DNA of 64,000 nucleotides. Origin: Bacillus sp. FSL H8-0547 (GTDB taxonomy: Bacteria > Bacillota > Bacilli > Bacillales > Bacillaceae). Shown piece after piece: positions 24,554 through 32,930 of this stretch. The number at the start of each line of letters is the position of its first letter. The first letter of the stretch is position 1. Location of the stretch: positions 3,720,001-3,784,000 of the forward strand of contig JBBODD010000001.1 in assembly GCA_038002745.1 (NCBI GenBank), written 5' to 3'. The translations under genes were made by a program, and so were the position numbers. The notes beneath the pieces were generated by a model. That model did not search any database, was not told the origin of the DNA, and was given only the letters and a program-made list of their open reading frames with translations.

Positions 24554-24673
24554 TTATTTCGGTTTCTGTTCCACCTCTTTTTTTTGCGGCTTAAACATTT
24601 GATAGTAGAAGAAACTCAAGATGACAATACCCATTCCAGAGAACAAATATTGAACGATTTTCATTACAGTCAC
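24554..24673 (-). CDS. small single-span membrane protein, 39 aa
   Basis: A 39-residue protein starting at GTG (GGGAGGG 7 bases upstream) and reading MTVMKIVQYLFSGMG. Residues 5-25 form one hydrophobic helix, followed by a charged tail (KPQKKEVEQKPK). A downstream ATG is 16 bases from the binding site and therefore less likely. It lies between norM and cdaS, on the norM strand and upstream of it. No function is known; a small-protein partner of the MATE pump is speculative. Confidence 0.6.
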   Translation of the reverse strand: MTVMKIVQYLFSGMGIVILSFFYYQMFKPQKKEVEQKPK

Positions 24674-24788
24674 TATTGACCCTCCCCAAATATTTTTTAT
24701 TAGTATTAACCGTTTTTGGGAATTTCTTGCATGAGATGACTCTTCGTTTCAAACACTAAAAAAGATTTACCGGAGAGGAGAGTGCGGA

Positions 24789-25391
24789 GTGGAACAAGAA
24801 CCGCTGGACCCGATTAAAAAACATATTTATCATCAGCTTGGCGTGATCATAAAAGAATCAGAGCAGCTAATGTCATCGCTGCATGTGAAAAATTATTGCC
24901 TTCTTTGCGAACTCGAAGAGCTGCATAAAACCTTCCAGCAGCTTCAGGCACAGGCATCGTCCTATTATCTTCAGGCCTATTTGTCAGCATACACGCCGCA
25001 CTATGAGGTGCTTTCCAAAGTCATCCAGGAGCTTGCAAAGCACAAGCACGGCGGATTAATCGTAATTGAACGGGAAAATCCGCTGCAGGGGATTCTCCAA
25101 AACGGAGTTCAGATAAATGCAGAGCTCACAGCGTCACTTCTTGAGAGCATTTTTTATCCCGGAAATCCTCTTCATGACGGGGCAGTGCTGATTTCGGGTA
25201 CAAGGATCTTTTCAGCAGCAAATGTGCTCCCTCTATCCATTAAAAATTCCGGAACAAAGATGGGGACAAGACACCGTGCGGCAATCGGCATAACAGAAAA
25301 AACAGATGCCATCGCTTTAGTTGTATCAGAGGAAACGGGGAAAATGTCCTTTGCGATTGACGGGGGGCTGTATCCGTTCAGCTCGGATTAA
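24789..25391 (+). CDS. cdaS: sporulation diadenylate cyclase CdaS
   Basis: A 200-residue c-di-AMP synthase. The first 70 residues are the two-helix autoinhibitory region typical of CdaS and are not membrane spanning. The DAC domain carries DGA (130-132) and RHR (161-163), the catalytic motifs. In B. subtilis CdaS is made late in sporulation and supports germination. The start is GTG with GAGGAGAG upstream. Synteny with yojJ agrees. Confidence 0.93.
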   Translation: MEQEPLDPIKKHIYHQLGVIIKESEQLMSSLHVKNYCLLCELEELHKTFQQLQAQASSYYLQAYLSAYTPHYEVLSKVIQELAKHKHGGLIVIERENPLQGILQNGVQINAELTASLLESIFYPGNPLHDGAVLISGTRIFSAANVLPLSIKNSGTKMGTRHRAAIGITEKTDAIALVVSEETGKMSFAIDGGLYPFSSD

Positions 25392-25517
25392 GGCTTTTCT
25401 TTTTTCAGAAAAAAGCATATAATATAGTTTTTAATTGACGAGCTTTGCCTTTATTCTTTGATTGAACTTTCATCATAGTAAGACAGCGCTCTTCAAAATT
25501 TGAGGAGGAGAATAGAC

Positions 25518-26852
25518 ATGAAAGACAGCAGCAAACCCCGTTCACTCCTGAATGATTACTTCAAGCTTGATGAACGGAATACATCCGTTAAGACGGAATT
25601 TCTGGCAGCTTTGACTACTTTTATGACTGTCAGTTATATCATATTAGTCAACCCGATTATTCTGTCAGAAGCGGGGATGCCGAAAGAGGCAGCACTTGCG
25701 GGTACCATTTTGGCTATCGTCTTAACAACAATGCTCATGGGTCTATGGGCTAATTTGCCGATCGTCATCGGCCCGGGGATGGGGCTCAACGCCTTTTTTA
25801 CATACACGGTGGTGCTTGGACAGGGCCTGTCGTGGGAAACAGCACTTGGCGCTGTGTTTATATCGGGACTCGTTTTCTTTTTGCTTTCGGTTACCGGGGT
25901 AAGTTCTAAAGTCGTTTCGGCTATCCCAAAAACGCTTAAAGCATCGATAACAGCCGGAATCGGCCTTTTTGTCGCGTTTATAGGCCTGAAAAACGGAGGA
26001 ATTATTGTACCTGATGAATCCACTTATGTTGCACTGGGAAACATCGCGGATAAAGGTACATGGCTTTCACTTCTTGGACTTATTCTCGCTGCCGCTCTCG
26101 TTTCGAGAAACATTAAAGGCGGTTTGATCTTGAGCATTTTTGTCATTACCATTCTTTCAATGGCAACCGGCCACTCGCCTGTTCCGGCATCAGCTGGCGA
26201 CATTTTTTCGACGGACTGGCCCTCTGTTGAACTGACGTTTTTAAAGCTCGATATTATGGCAGCCATCGGATACGGCATTTTCTCTGTCATTTTTTCATTC
26301 ACGATTGTTGAACTTTTTGACACGCTCGCTACGTTAATCGGGCTGACGAAAAAAGCCGATCTGAACGATGAAAACGGTGAAACACCGCATATGAAGCGTG
26401 CCCTTACAACTGGTGCACTCGGCACAATGATAAGCGCCGTTTTCGGCAGCACAGCCATGAACACCTATATTGAAAATGCGACCGGAATCGCTGAAGGCGG
26501 AAGAACGGGTCTGAAAGCAGTCTTTGCCGCGCTGCTGTTTTTGCTGACACTGCTGTTCACACCGCTTATTCAGTTCATTCCAAATGCGGCAACTGCTCCT
26601 GTACTTGTCATCATCGGTGCCTTCATGCTGACAGAGCTAGAGGAAATTCACTTTGATGATCTGACAGAATTGATACCTGCATTTTTAACAATTATTATGA
26701 TGCCTCTTACATTCAGCATCGCAGAAGGGGTAGCTTTCGGATTTATTTCCTATACGCTGCTTAAAGTATTTACAGGCAGGGTGAGAGAGCTTCACTGGAT
26801 GATGTATGTCATTACGGCTGCGTTCCTAATCAACTTTTATACAATGATTTAA
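25518..26852 (+). CDS. NCS2/AzgA-family purine permease (PbuG/PbuO-like)
   Basis: A 444-residue membrane protein of the AzgA branch of NCS2 nucleobase transporters (FKLDERNTSVKTEFLAALTTF opening region, GPGMGLNAFF, GSTAMNTYIENATGIAEGGRTG). Members import adenine, guanine or hypoxanthine by proton symport. The start is set by GAGGAGGAG 8 bases before the ATG at 25518. I see no purine riboswitch in the 120 bases upstream, unlike pbuG of B. subtilis, so PbuO-like is as likely. A terminator follows. Confidence 0.88.
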   Translation: MKDSSKPRSLLNDYFKLDERNTSVKTEFLAALTTFMTVSYIILVNPIILSEAGMPKEAALAGTILAIVLTTMLMGLWANLPIVIGPGMGLNAFFTYTVVLGQGLSWETALGAVFISGLVFFLLSVTGVSSKVVSAIPKTLKASITAGIGLFVAFIGLKNGGIIVPDESTYVALGNIADKGTWLSLLGLILAAALVSRNIKGGLILSIFVITILSMATGHSPVPASAGDIFSTDWPSVELTFLKLDIMAAIGYGIFSVIFSFTIVELFDTLATLIGLTKKADLNDENGETPHMKRALTTGALGTMISAVFGSTAMNTYIENATGIAEGGRTGLKAVFAALLFLLTLLFTPLIQFIPNAATAPVLVIIGAFMLTELEEIHFDDLTELIPAFLTIIMMPLTFSIAEGVAFGFISYTLLKVFTGRVRELHWMMYVITAAFLINFYTMI

Positions 26853-26863
26853 AGGAGACCGAA

Positions 26864-26889
26864 TAAGGTCTCTTTTTTTCGTATGAAAA
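26864..26889 (+). terminator. intrinsic terminator after purine permease
   Basis: Stem GAGACC / GGTCTC with a 6-base loop and a T-run. Confidence 0.85.
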
Positions 26890-26980
26890 GCAGCTTTTTT
26901 CGTGTGGCGAAATAAATCAGCCGGTGCTATAGTATAGATAGAGAAAATTCAGCTGGTTCAGCTAAGAAAACGGGGACAAT

Positions 26981-28180
26981 ATGATGTGGAAAAATAAAAA
27001 TGTCTGGATTGTGCTCAGCGGGGAGTTCGTTGCCGGACTTGGACTGTGGTTCGGAATTATTGGAAACCTTGAATTCATGCAGAAAAATGTGCCATCCGAC
27101 TTTATGAAATCGCTTATTCTGTTTACTGGTCTGCTTGCCGGAGTGCTGGTCGGTCCTTTGGCGGGAAGGCTGATTGACAGCTGTTCAAAAAAAACGGTGC
27201 TGATCTACTCCGGACTTGGGCGAATGGTAAGTGTCGTGTTTATGTTTATCGCAATCGGGCTTGATTCTCTTTTGTTTATGGTTCTGTTTATGATCAGCAT
27301 TCAGCTGTCGGCTGCTTTTTATTTTCCTGCTTTGCAGGCTGTTATTCCGATTATCGTCAAGGATCAGGATCTGATACAGATGAACGGGGTGCATATGAAC
27401 GTTGCGACCATTGCAAGGGTCATTGGAACGGCACTGGCAGGGGCACTGCTCGTCTTTATGAGTTTAACATCCATCTATGCTCTTTCTATGGCTGCCTATG
27501 CCATACTATTCGGAGCAACGTTCCTGCTTGATTTCGAGGAAGAGAAAAAAGAAAAGAACGGTACGGGAAGTTCGGGTTCCTTCAGAGAAGTGCTTCCGGT
27601 GCTGAAGGCCGCGCCTATAGCGATCACAGCGCTTGTCCTGACAATCATTCCAGTGTTATTTATCGGCGGTTTTAATCTAATGGTCATCAACATCAGCGAA
27701 CTGCAGGACAGTACATCCATTAAAGGACTGCTGTATACGGTAGAGGGGATTGCTTTTATGATCGGCGCTTTTTTCGTGAAGAAAATTACGCACCGCTTTT
27801 CATCTGTTCACATGCTGTTTGTCTTTGCGCTCGTCATCTCCATTGCTCATTTAAGTTTATTTTTCAGCGATATCATGTGGATGTCACTTGTTTCGTTTGG
27901 GGTATTCGGACTTGGTGTCGGCTGTTTCTTCCCGATTGTTTCAACCATCTTTCAGACAAAAATACCAAAAGAGTATCATGGACGCTTCTTTTCATTCAGG
28001 AATATGCTCGACCGGGTCATGTTTCAGATCGTATTGCTCGGTACTGGGCTGTTTCTTGATACGATTGGACTGCAATTTATGGTCCTTATATTCGGCACGC
28101 TCTCGCTCCTGCTCGTCATTTTGTACGGTATGAAGTATTTTCAGAGAAACGAGATTGCTGGTTTAAGTGAAAGCAAGTAA
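26981..28180 (+). CDS. MFS transporter
   Basis: A 399-residue twelve-helix major facilitator of the MFS_3-like group (related to enterobactin or macrolide exporters in overall pattern). The loop 2-3 motif appears as GPLAGRLIDSCSKKT. The substrate cannot be told. A moderate site (CGGGGAC) precedes tandem ATG codons. It lies alone between two terminators. Confidence 0.82.
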   Translation: MMWKNKNVWIVLSGEFVAGLGLWFGIIGNLEFMQKNVPSDFMKSLILFTGLLAGVLVGPLAGRLIDSCSKKTVLIYSGLGRMVSVVFMFIAIGLDSLLFMVLFMISIQLSAAFYFPALQAVIPIIVKDQDLIQMNGVHMNVATIARVIGTALAGALLVFMSLTSIYALSMAAYAILFGATFLLDFEEEKKEKNGTGSSGSFREVLPVLKAAPIAITALVLTIIPVLFIGGFNLMVINISELQDSTSIKGLLYTVEGIAFMIGAFFVKKITHRFSSVHMLFVFALVISIAHLSLFFSDIMWMSLVSFGVFGLGVGCFFPIVSTIFQTKIPKEYHGRFFSFRNMLDRVMFQIVLLGTGLFLDTIGLQFMVLIFGTLSLLLVILYGMKYFQRNEIAGLSESK

Positions 28181-28208
28181 AAAGAGAGGGGATACCTCTC
28201 TTTTTTTT
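28181..28208 (+). terminator. intrinsic terminator after MFS gene
   Basis: Stem AAGAGAGG / CCTCTCTT and a run of eight T. Confidence 0.88.
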
Positions 28209-28212
28209 CGGT

Positions 28213-28368
28213 TTATTTATTTCTGCATTTTTTGCAGACTGTTACCTTCTGCCCGTCCAGAAGGCTCGGGTAAAGGAGCTTTATACGCTGTGTTCCGCAT
28301 ACAGGACACGTTCCTCTGGCCCGTGATGCCATTCTCCATAAAGTCTTGCCTCTTGATCTTTTCGCCAT
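28213..28368 (-). CDS. two-CxxC zinc-ribbon small protein, 51 aa
   Basis: A 51-residue protein on the minus strand, opening MAKRSRGKTLWRMASRARG, with CPVC at 21-24 and CKKC at 45-48 and ending RNK. The four cysteines can bind one zinc in a ribbon-like fold; the basic N terminus suggests nucleic-acid binding. AGGGTG lies 6 bases before the ATG. A longer overlapping frame on the same strand lacks these features and is a shadow. It converges on the MFS gene. No named family is recognised. Confidence 0.72.
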   Translation of the reverse strand: MAKRSRGKTLWRMASRARGTCPVCGTQRIKLLYPSLLDGQKVTVCKKCRNK

Positions 28369-28524
28369 CCAAAACACCCTGTTTCCTTTTAAATAGTATA
28401 TGTACTTGAGACAGAAGGTGCTCCAGGGAAAAAAGCATCAGTATGTCATTTTACGGGGATTTTTCGGGATAAAATTGACATTTTCCGTCGTAAAAAGTAA
28501 GAAAATCATACTATTTTTAGAAAT

Positions 28525-28553
28525 TTGTAGTAATTAATGCCCTAATCTATTAA
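28525..28553 (+). promoter_or_regulatory. possible promoter of cwlS
   Basis: TTGTAG, 17 bp, TATTAA, 39 bases before the cwlS start. A weak match; TTGACA at 28475-28480 is a better -35 but lacks a good -10. Confidence 0.3.
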
Positions 28554-28591
28554 AATAGTGAAGTAAGAAAAAAGGAGGTACATAGCAGAAG

Positions 28592-29620
28592 ATGAAAAAG
28601 AAGATTCTCGGGTTGACTGCTTCAGCTGTCATAGGCTCAGGCCTCATTGGTTCTGCAGCTTCAGCAGCAAGTGTAACCATACAAAAAGGCGATTCGCTGT
28701 GGAAATTGTCACGTGACTATAAAACAACGATTCAAACAATTAAACAAACAAATAAATTAACGAGTGAAGTGATTTACCCTGGACAAGTCCTTCAAATCTC
28801 AGGTGCTCAAAATGCAAAACCGTCAGCCCCAAAACCTGCATCAGTAAAAAAACCAGCGTCTGCCGCTGCATACACTGTGAAGTCAGGTGATTCACTTTGG
28901 GTTATTGCGTCAAAACATAAAGTATCGGTAAATGAACTGAAAAGCTGGAACAGCCTTAAATCAGATTTGATCCGGCCGGGTCAGGTTTTAAAAGTCAGCA
29001 AAGCATCATCAGCACCTGCACCGCAAGCTCCTGTGCAAAGTCCAAAACCAGCAGCCCAGACACCTCAAACGTCTACATATAAGGTTCAGCTTGGCGACTA
29101 TCTTGGGAAAATTGCGAATAAGTTTGATTTAACGGTCTCTGAACTGAAAGCAATGAATAATCTGAAATCTGATACCATATATGCAGGACAGGTTCTCAAA
29201 GTTAAAGGTTCAGGAGCACAGCCGCCTAAAGAAGTGGAAGAAACAAAGCCATCTGCAAGCAGTAAAATAGATACAATGATTGCCGAAGCTAAAAAACACA
29301 TCGGAGTTCCGTACCGCTGGGGCGGAAATACCCCGTCAGGTTTTGACTGCAGCGGCTATATGTACTATGTACTGAACAAAGTAACGTCCGTATCCCGCCT
29401 GAGCACTGCAGGCTACTGGGATATTATGACGTCTGTAAGCTCTCCGCAAAAAGGTGACTTCGTTTATTTCACTACTTATAAAGCAGGTCCATCCCATATG
29501 GGGATCTACCTTGGCAATGGTGAATTTATTCACGCAAGCTCATCGGGTGTAACGGTTTCGAAGATGGACAACTCCTACTGGAAAGCAAGGTACCTGGGAG
29601 CTAAAAGATATTTGAAATAA
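28592..29620 (+). CDS. cwlS: LysM-NlpC/P60 peptidoglycan endopeptidase (CwlS-like)
   Basis: A 342-residue secreted D,L-endopeptidase. It has a signal peptide (cut after ASAA near 26), three LysM domains (about 27-70, 93-136, 162-205) separated by Pro/Ala/Lys linkers, and an NlpC/P60 domain (225-342) with Cys253 in FDCSGY, His302 in SHMGIY and His314 in FIHASS. B. subtilis CwlS (YojL) has four LysM domains and separates daughter cells. AAAGGAGG precedes the ATG. Position upstream of sodC agrees with yojL. Confidence 0.92.
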   Translation: MKKKILGLTASAVIGSGLIGSAASAASVTIQKGDSLWKLSRDYKTTIQTIKQTNKLTSEVIYPGQVLQISGAQNAKPSAPKPASVKKPASAAAYTVKSGDSLWVIASKHKVSVNELKSWNSLKSDLIRPGQVLKVSKASSAPAPQAPVQSPKPAAQTPQTSTYKVQLGDYLGKIANKFDLTVSELKAMNNLKSDTIYAGQVLKVKGSGAQPPKEVEETKPSASSKIDTMIAEAKKHIGVPYRWGGNTPSGFDCSGYMYYVLNKVTSVSRLSTAGYWDIMTSVSSPQKGDFVYFTTYKAGPSHMGIYLGNGEFIHASSSGVTVSKMDNSYWKARYLGAKRYLK

Positions 29621-29638
29621 GAAGCCGCTGTGGTTCAT

Positions 29639-29676
29639 GAAATCCGTTCCTTTTAAAAGAGGGAGCGGATTTTTTG
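29639..29676 (+). terminator. intrinsic terminator after cwlS
   Basis: Stem AAATCCGTTCC / GGGAGCGGATTT (near perfect) followed by a T-run. Confidence 0.85.
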
Positions 29677-29734
29677 TTTTTATTATTGTGATGTTTACAA
29701 AAGATGTTATATATATGCATTTCAGCAATAAATT

Positions 29735-30030
29735 ATGACCCTTCAGTATGGGGGAGAGTGTGTGAAGGGTCATAAGCAGGCGTGTTATGACCTTTCAGTA
29801 TGGGGGAGAGCGAGTGAAGGGTCATAAGCAGCCGTGATATGACCCTTCAACATGAAAGAGAGTGAGTGCAAGGTCATAAATAGCCGTGATATGACCCTTT
29901 AGCATGAGGGAGAGCGAGTGAAGGGTCATAAGCAGCCGTGATATGACCCTTCAATATAGAAGAGAGGAGTGAAAGGTCATAAGCAGTCGATACATAACCC
30001 TCCAGCATAAAAGAAGCCATACAAAAGGTT
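29735..30030. repeat. tandem array 2, 52-bp period, five units plus a remnant
   Basis: Units starting ATGACC begin at 29735, 29787, 29839, 29891 and 29943, exactly 52 bp apart; a decayed sixth starts ATAACCC at 29994. Each unit is ATGACCCTTCA, a 17-base purine-rich loop (GTATGGGGGAGAGTGTG type), TGAAGGGTCAT and a 13-base linker (AAGCAGCCGTGAT type). The 11-bp arms pair perfectly in unit 1 and with wobbles or one to two mismatches in the others. It is the main content of the gene-free stretch 29677-30159. Its sequence is unrelated to array 1. Confidence 0.93.
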
Positions 30031-30159
30031 CTCTCTATAACCCCGCACATCTCCAAAAAGAAAAAGCAAACACTTATGTTCACATAATCACTTCCTCCGT
30101 TTTAAATTTCCTCCATTATGCACAACCTACTAGAGAATTTTTGAAATGGAGGCTGAATC

Positions 30160-30714
30160 ATGAAAAAACATATTGTATCAGCGGTTTTACTGTCTGCTGT
30201 CACGGCGCTTAGCGGCTGCACAGCTTCAAGTGAAGAGTCAGCACCTGCGAGCGGGAGTGCTGCTGCTCCGGTTACAGCAGAAATGATAAACAGCGAGGGG
30301 ATTAAAATTGGAACCGCGGTTTTTACTGAAGCAGGCAAAGGGGTATCAATCAGGCTTAAGGCTGAAGGGCTGCCGCCCGGCATAAAAGCCATTCATATCC
30401 ATGAAACCGGAAAGTGCGATAAACCGGATTTTAAAACGGCAGGAGGACATTATAATCCGAAGAAAAAACAGCATGGATTCGATAATCCAAAAGGTTATCA
30501 TGCAGGAGATCTTCCTAACATTGAAGTTAACGAGAAGGGGAAGGTGGATGTGGAACTGCAGACTGCAGATGTTACCTTGATGCAGGGGAAAAAGAATTCC
30601 CTGCTTGATGAGGATGGAAGTTCGCTGATTATCCACGAGTCGAAAGACGATTATCAGACGGATCCGGCAGGAAATGCAGGAAACCGGATTGCCTGCGGAG
30701 CTGTCGTGAACTGA
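30160..30714 (+). CDS. sodC: Cu/Zn superoxide dismutase-like lipoprotein SodC
   Basis: A 184-residue lipoprotein (lipobox LSGC, Cys20) with a Cu/Zn superoxide dismutase domain. All canonical metal ligands can be seen: H79 and H81 (HIH), bridging H97 (GGHYNP), zinc H105, H114 and D117 (HAGDLP) and copper H159 (LIIHE); Cys86 and Cys179 can form the structural disulfide. B. subtilis YojM is known to lack two copper ligands, so this version looks more competent. The ATG at 30160 follows GGAGG. A terminator shared with ltaS follows. Confidence 0.9.
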   Translation: MKKHIVSAVLLSAVTALSGCTASSEESAPASGSAAAPVTAEMINSEGIKIGTAVFTEAGKGVSIRLKAEGLPPGIKAIHIHETGKCDKPDFKTAGGHYNPKKKQHGFDNPKGYHAGDLPNIEVNEKGKVDVELQTADVTLMQGKKNSLLDEDGSSLIIHESKDDYQTDPAGNAGNRIACGAVVN

Positions 30715-30718
30715 ATAC

Positions 30719-30755
30719 AAAAAAGCTGATGAGAACAAGTTCTCATCAGCTTTTG
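30719..30755. terminator. bidirectional terminator
   Basis: Perfect stem AAAAGCTGATGAGAAC / GTTCTCATCAGCTTTT between converging sodC and ltaS. Confidence 0.95.
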
Positions 30756-30756
30756 A

Positions 30757-32691
30757 TTATTCTTCTTTTTCATCAGGACCCATGTAGCGGTACTGATTAG
30801 GATCAACTTTTTTAAAGCCTTCAGGAGTGTGGAAACGGAGAAGGTCACCGTAGACGATTTTATCTGAGATTGTCAGCTTTTTGTCTACCATTTCTTCCGT
30901 CTGTTGTATTTCTTCGTTCTCTTTTACAAGATCTCCTGTTTTTGTATCATAAAACTTGCCGTCAACAGAAGTGAATTCCGGAGTCACGAAATCACCGTTT
31001 CTGAATGGTACTACTTGCTGGTGGTCTTTTGACATCAAGTCTGTACCCATTTGGATATAGTCTTTTGTATCAACGCCAAGCAAGTTAAGAACAGTAGGGC
31101 GAATATCAACTGTGCCGCCGAATTGGTGCTGCTGTCCGCCTTTTAAGCCAGGGGCATGAATGAAGAGCGGAACTCTCTGCAGCTGAGCGTGTTCAAAGCC
31201 GTTGATTTCTTTTCCCATTACCTGAGACATCGCTTTGTTATGATTTTCTGAAATTCCGTAGTGGTCACCGTACATGACGATCATTGTATTGTCATACATA
31301 CCTGATTTCTTCAGGTCTTCAAAAAACTGCTGAAGAGATTCATCCATGTAGCGTGCCGTTTGGAAGTAGCGGTCAACTGACCCGTCTCCGGTTGTATGAG
31401 GGTCAATGGTAGCCTCATCTTCTTCAATCGGATAAGGGAAATGGTTCGTTAATGAAATGAACTTTGTGTAAAACGGCTGCTCCATTGATTTTAGGAGCGG
31501 AATGGACTCTTCAAAGAATGGTTTGTCTTTTAATCCGTAGTTCACAACATCTTCTTCTTTCATTGAGTAATACTCAGCGTCGAAGAATTGTTCATATCCC
31601 AGTGATTTATACATGACATCGCGATTCCAGAACGATTTGTAGTTGCCGTGGAATACGCCGGTTGAATAACCCTTTTGATCCATGATTGCCGGTGCTGCCT
31701 GATACGTGTTTTCAGCTTTTGTTGTAAAAACAGCTCCCTGCGGAAGTGGGTATAATGAGTTTTCAACCATAAACTCGGCGTCAGATGTTTTACCCTGGCC
31801 AGTTTGATGGAAGAAGTTATCAAAGTAAAGAGTATTCTTGTCTTTCGTCAGTGAGTTTAAGAACGGCGTTACTTCTTCGCCGTTAATTTTATAATCGATC
31901 GCAAAAGTCTGCAGCGATTCAAGTGAAATATAGATGACGTTCATGCCTTCAGCTTTGCCGAAATATTCAGGGTTTGGCTTGGCCTGTGTTGCTTTCGTAT
32001 AGTTCAGTACTTCTGTAACGTCATTGCTGTCAGCAAGTGCGCGCTGAGCGGAAGACTTAGAACTTTGAATCGCATCATAAATTGTGTAGTTGTACATTCC
32101 AAGGTATTTCACAAGGTAGTTTCGGTCAAAAGTGCGTGTCAGCAATTGTGGACGGTCCATTTCAGCAAGAGCAAGATTTGCTCCGAACAGAACAAAAGCT
32201 GAAACGATCACGGTCGCTACTCTTTTGCCTTTCATTCGAACATTTTCAGGCTTAACAAATTTCCCGAATACTAGAACCATCAAAATGACAACATCCAGGA
32301 AGTACAGGACATCATATGGTTTAACAAGAGCTCCAAGACTTTGTCCAAGGTCGCCTGCATTCTTCGTCTGCGTCAAAGTTGGAACCGTAATAAAGTCATT
32401 AAAGAAACGGTAGTAGACAAGGTTCGCATATAAAAGGAAGGACATAAGGAAATCAATAATGATGATCCAGATAAACGCCTTTTTTCCTTTTGCAAAAAGT
32501 GCTAATCCAAGAAACAGCACAGCAGAGCTGATCGGGTTAACAAACAGCAGAAATTGCTGAATGGCATTATCAATGCCTAATGAAAATTCAGTTTGATAAG
32601 CAGCATAGGTTTTAATCCACAGCAGGACTACAGCGAAAATAAAAAAGCCAAGATGCTTATTTAAAAAACCCTTAGCAAATAATTTGTTCAA
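30757..32691 (-). CDS. ltaS: lipoteichoic acid synthase-family protein
   Basis: A 644-residue glycerol-phosphate transferase: five N-terminal membrane helices (about 13-170), a linker with an ALA signal-peptidase-like site (218-220) and an extracellular sulfatase-fold domain. Catalytic Thr302 lies in GQGKTSDAEF and metal-binding Glu258 in SLES, as in LtaS enzymes. The start is TTG with GAGGTG 7 bases before. It could be the housekeeping LtaS or one of the paralogues YfnI/YqgS; the sequence is closest in feel to LtaS/YfnI, but I cannot decide. Confidence 0.9.
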   Translation of the reverse strand: MNKLFAKGFLNKHLGFFIFAVVLLWIKTYAAYQTEFSLGIDNAIQQFLLFVNPISSAVLFLGLALFAKGKKAFIWIIIIDFLMSFLLYANLVYYRFFNDFITVPTLTQTKNAGDLGQSLGALVKPYDVLYFLDVVILMVLVFGKFVKPENVRMKGKRVATVIVSAFVLFGANLALAEMDRPQLLTRTFDRNYLVKYLGMYNYTIYDAIQSSKSSAQRALADSNDVTEVLNYTKATQAKPNPEYFGKAEGMNVIYISLESLQTFAIDYKINGEEVTPFLNSLTKDKNTLYFDNFFHQTGQGKTSDAEFMVENSLYPLPQGAVFTTKAENTYQAAPAIMDQKGYSTGVFHGNYKSFWNRDVMYKSLGYEQFFDAEYYSMKEEDVVNYGLKDKPFFEESIPLLKSMEQPFYTKFISLTNHFPYPIEEDEATIDPHTTGDGSVDRYFQTARYMDESLQQFFEDLKKSGMYDNTMIVMYGDHYGISENHNKAMSQVMGKEINGFEHAQLQRVPLFIHAPGLKGGQQHQFGGTVDIRPTVLNLLGVDTKDYIQMGTDLMSKDHQQVVPFRNGDFVTPEFTSVDGKFYDTKTGDLVKENEEIQQTEEMVDKKLTISDKIVYGDLLRFHTPEGFKKVDPNQYRYMGPDEKEE

Positions 32692-32786
32692 TTTTTTTCA
32701 CCTCTAGTAATCAAGTACTATCATTTTTAAAAATCGTTAGCAGTCGGTTTGAAAATGTTGAATTTGTTCAGCAAAAGATAAGAAAA

Positions 32787-32816
32787 ATCATAACGCATTC
32801 CCTGTATAAAAGTCAA
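32787..32816 (-). promoter_or_regulatory. sigma-A promoter of ltaS
   Basis: On the minus strand TTGACT, 18-bp spacer, TATGAT, about 95 bases before the TTG start. Confidence 0.6.
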
Positions 32817-32930
32817 CTTTCTTATAATTCAATCAATCTGAAATTCTATCATGTTTTATTTCAAAAATGTTTATAAATCATACATAAAGTCATACTGTGC
32901 AGCCAATAGTAAGCAGGGGAGTGATGGTGT

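Noticed and set aside
24729-24760. sigma-G promoter before cdaS (GCATG and CAAACACTA)
   Set aside because: The -10 agrees poorly with CATNNTA and the spacing is off.
25392-25517. purine riboswitch before the NCS2 permease gene
   Set aside because: The conserved junction and loop sequences of the purine aptamer are not visible.
28217-28438. 73-codon minus-strand frame
   Set aside because: It overlaps the better supported 51-residue CxxC gene in another frame and has no good start site.
29735-30030. CRISPR array or rho-independent terminators in series
   Set aside because: The loops and linkers are related between units, not unique spacers, and no T-runs follow the hairpins.
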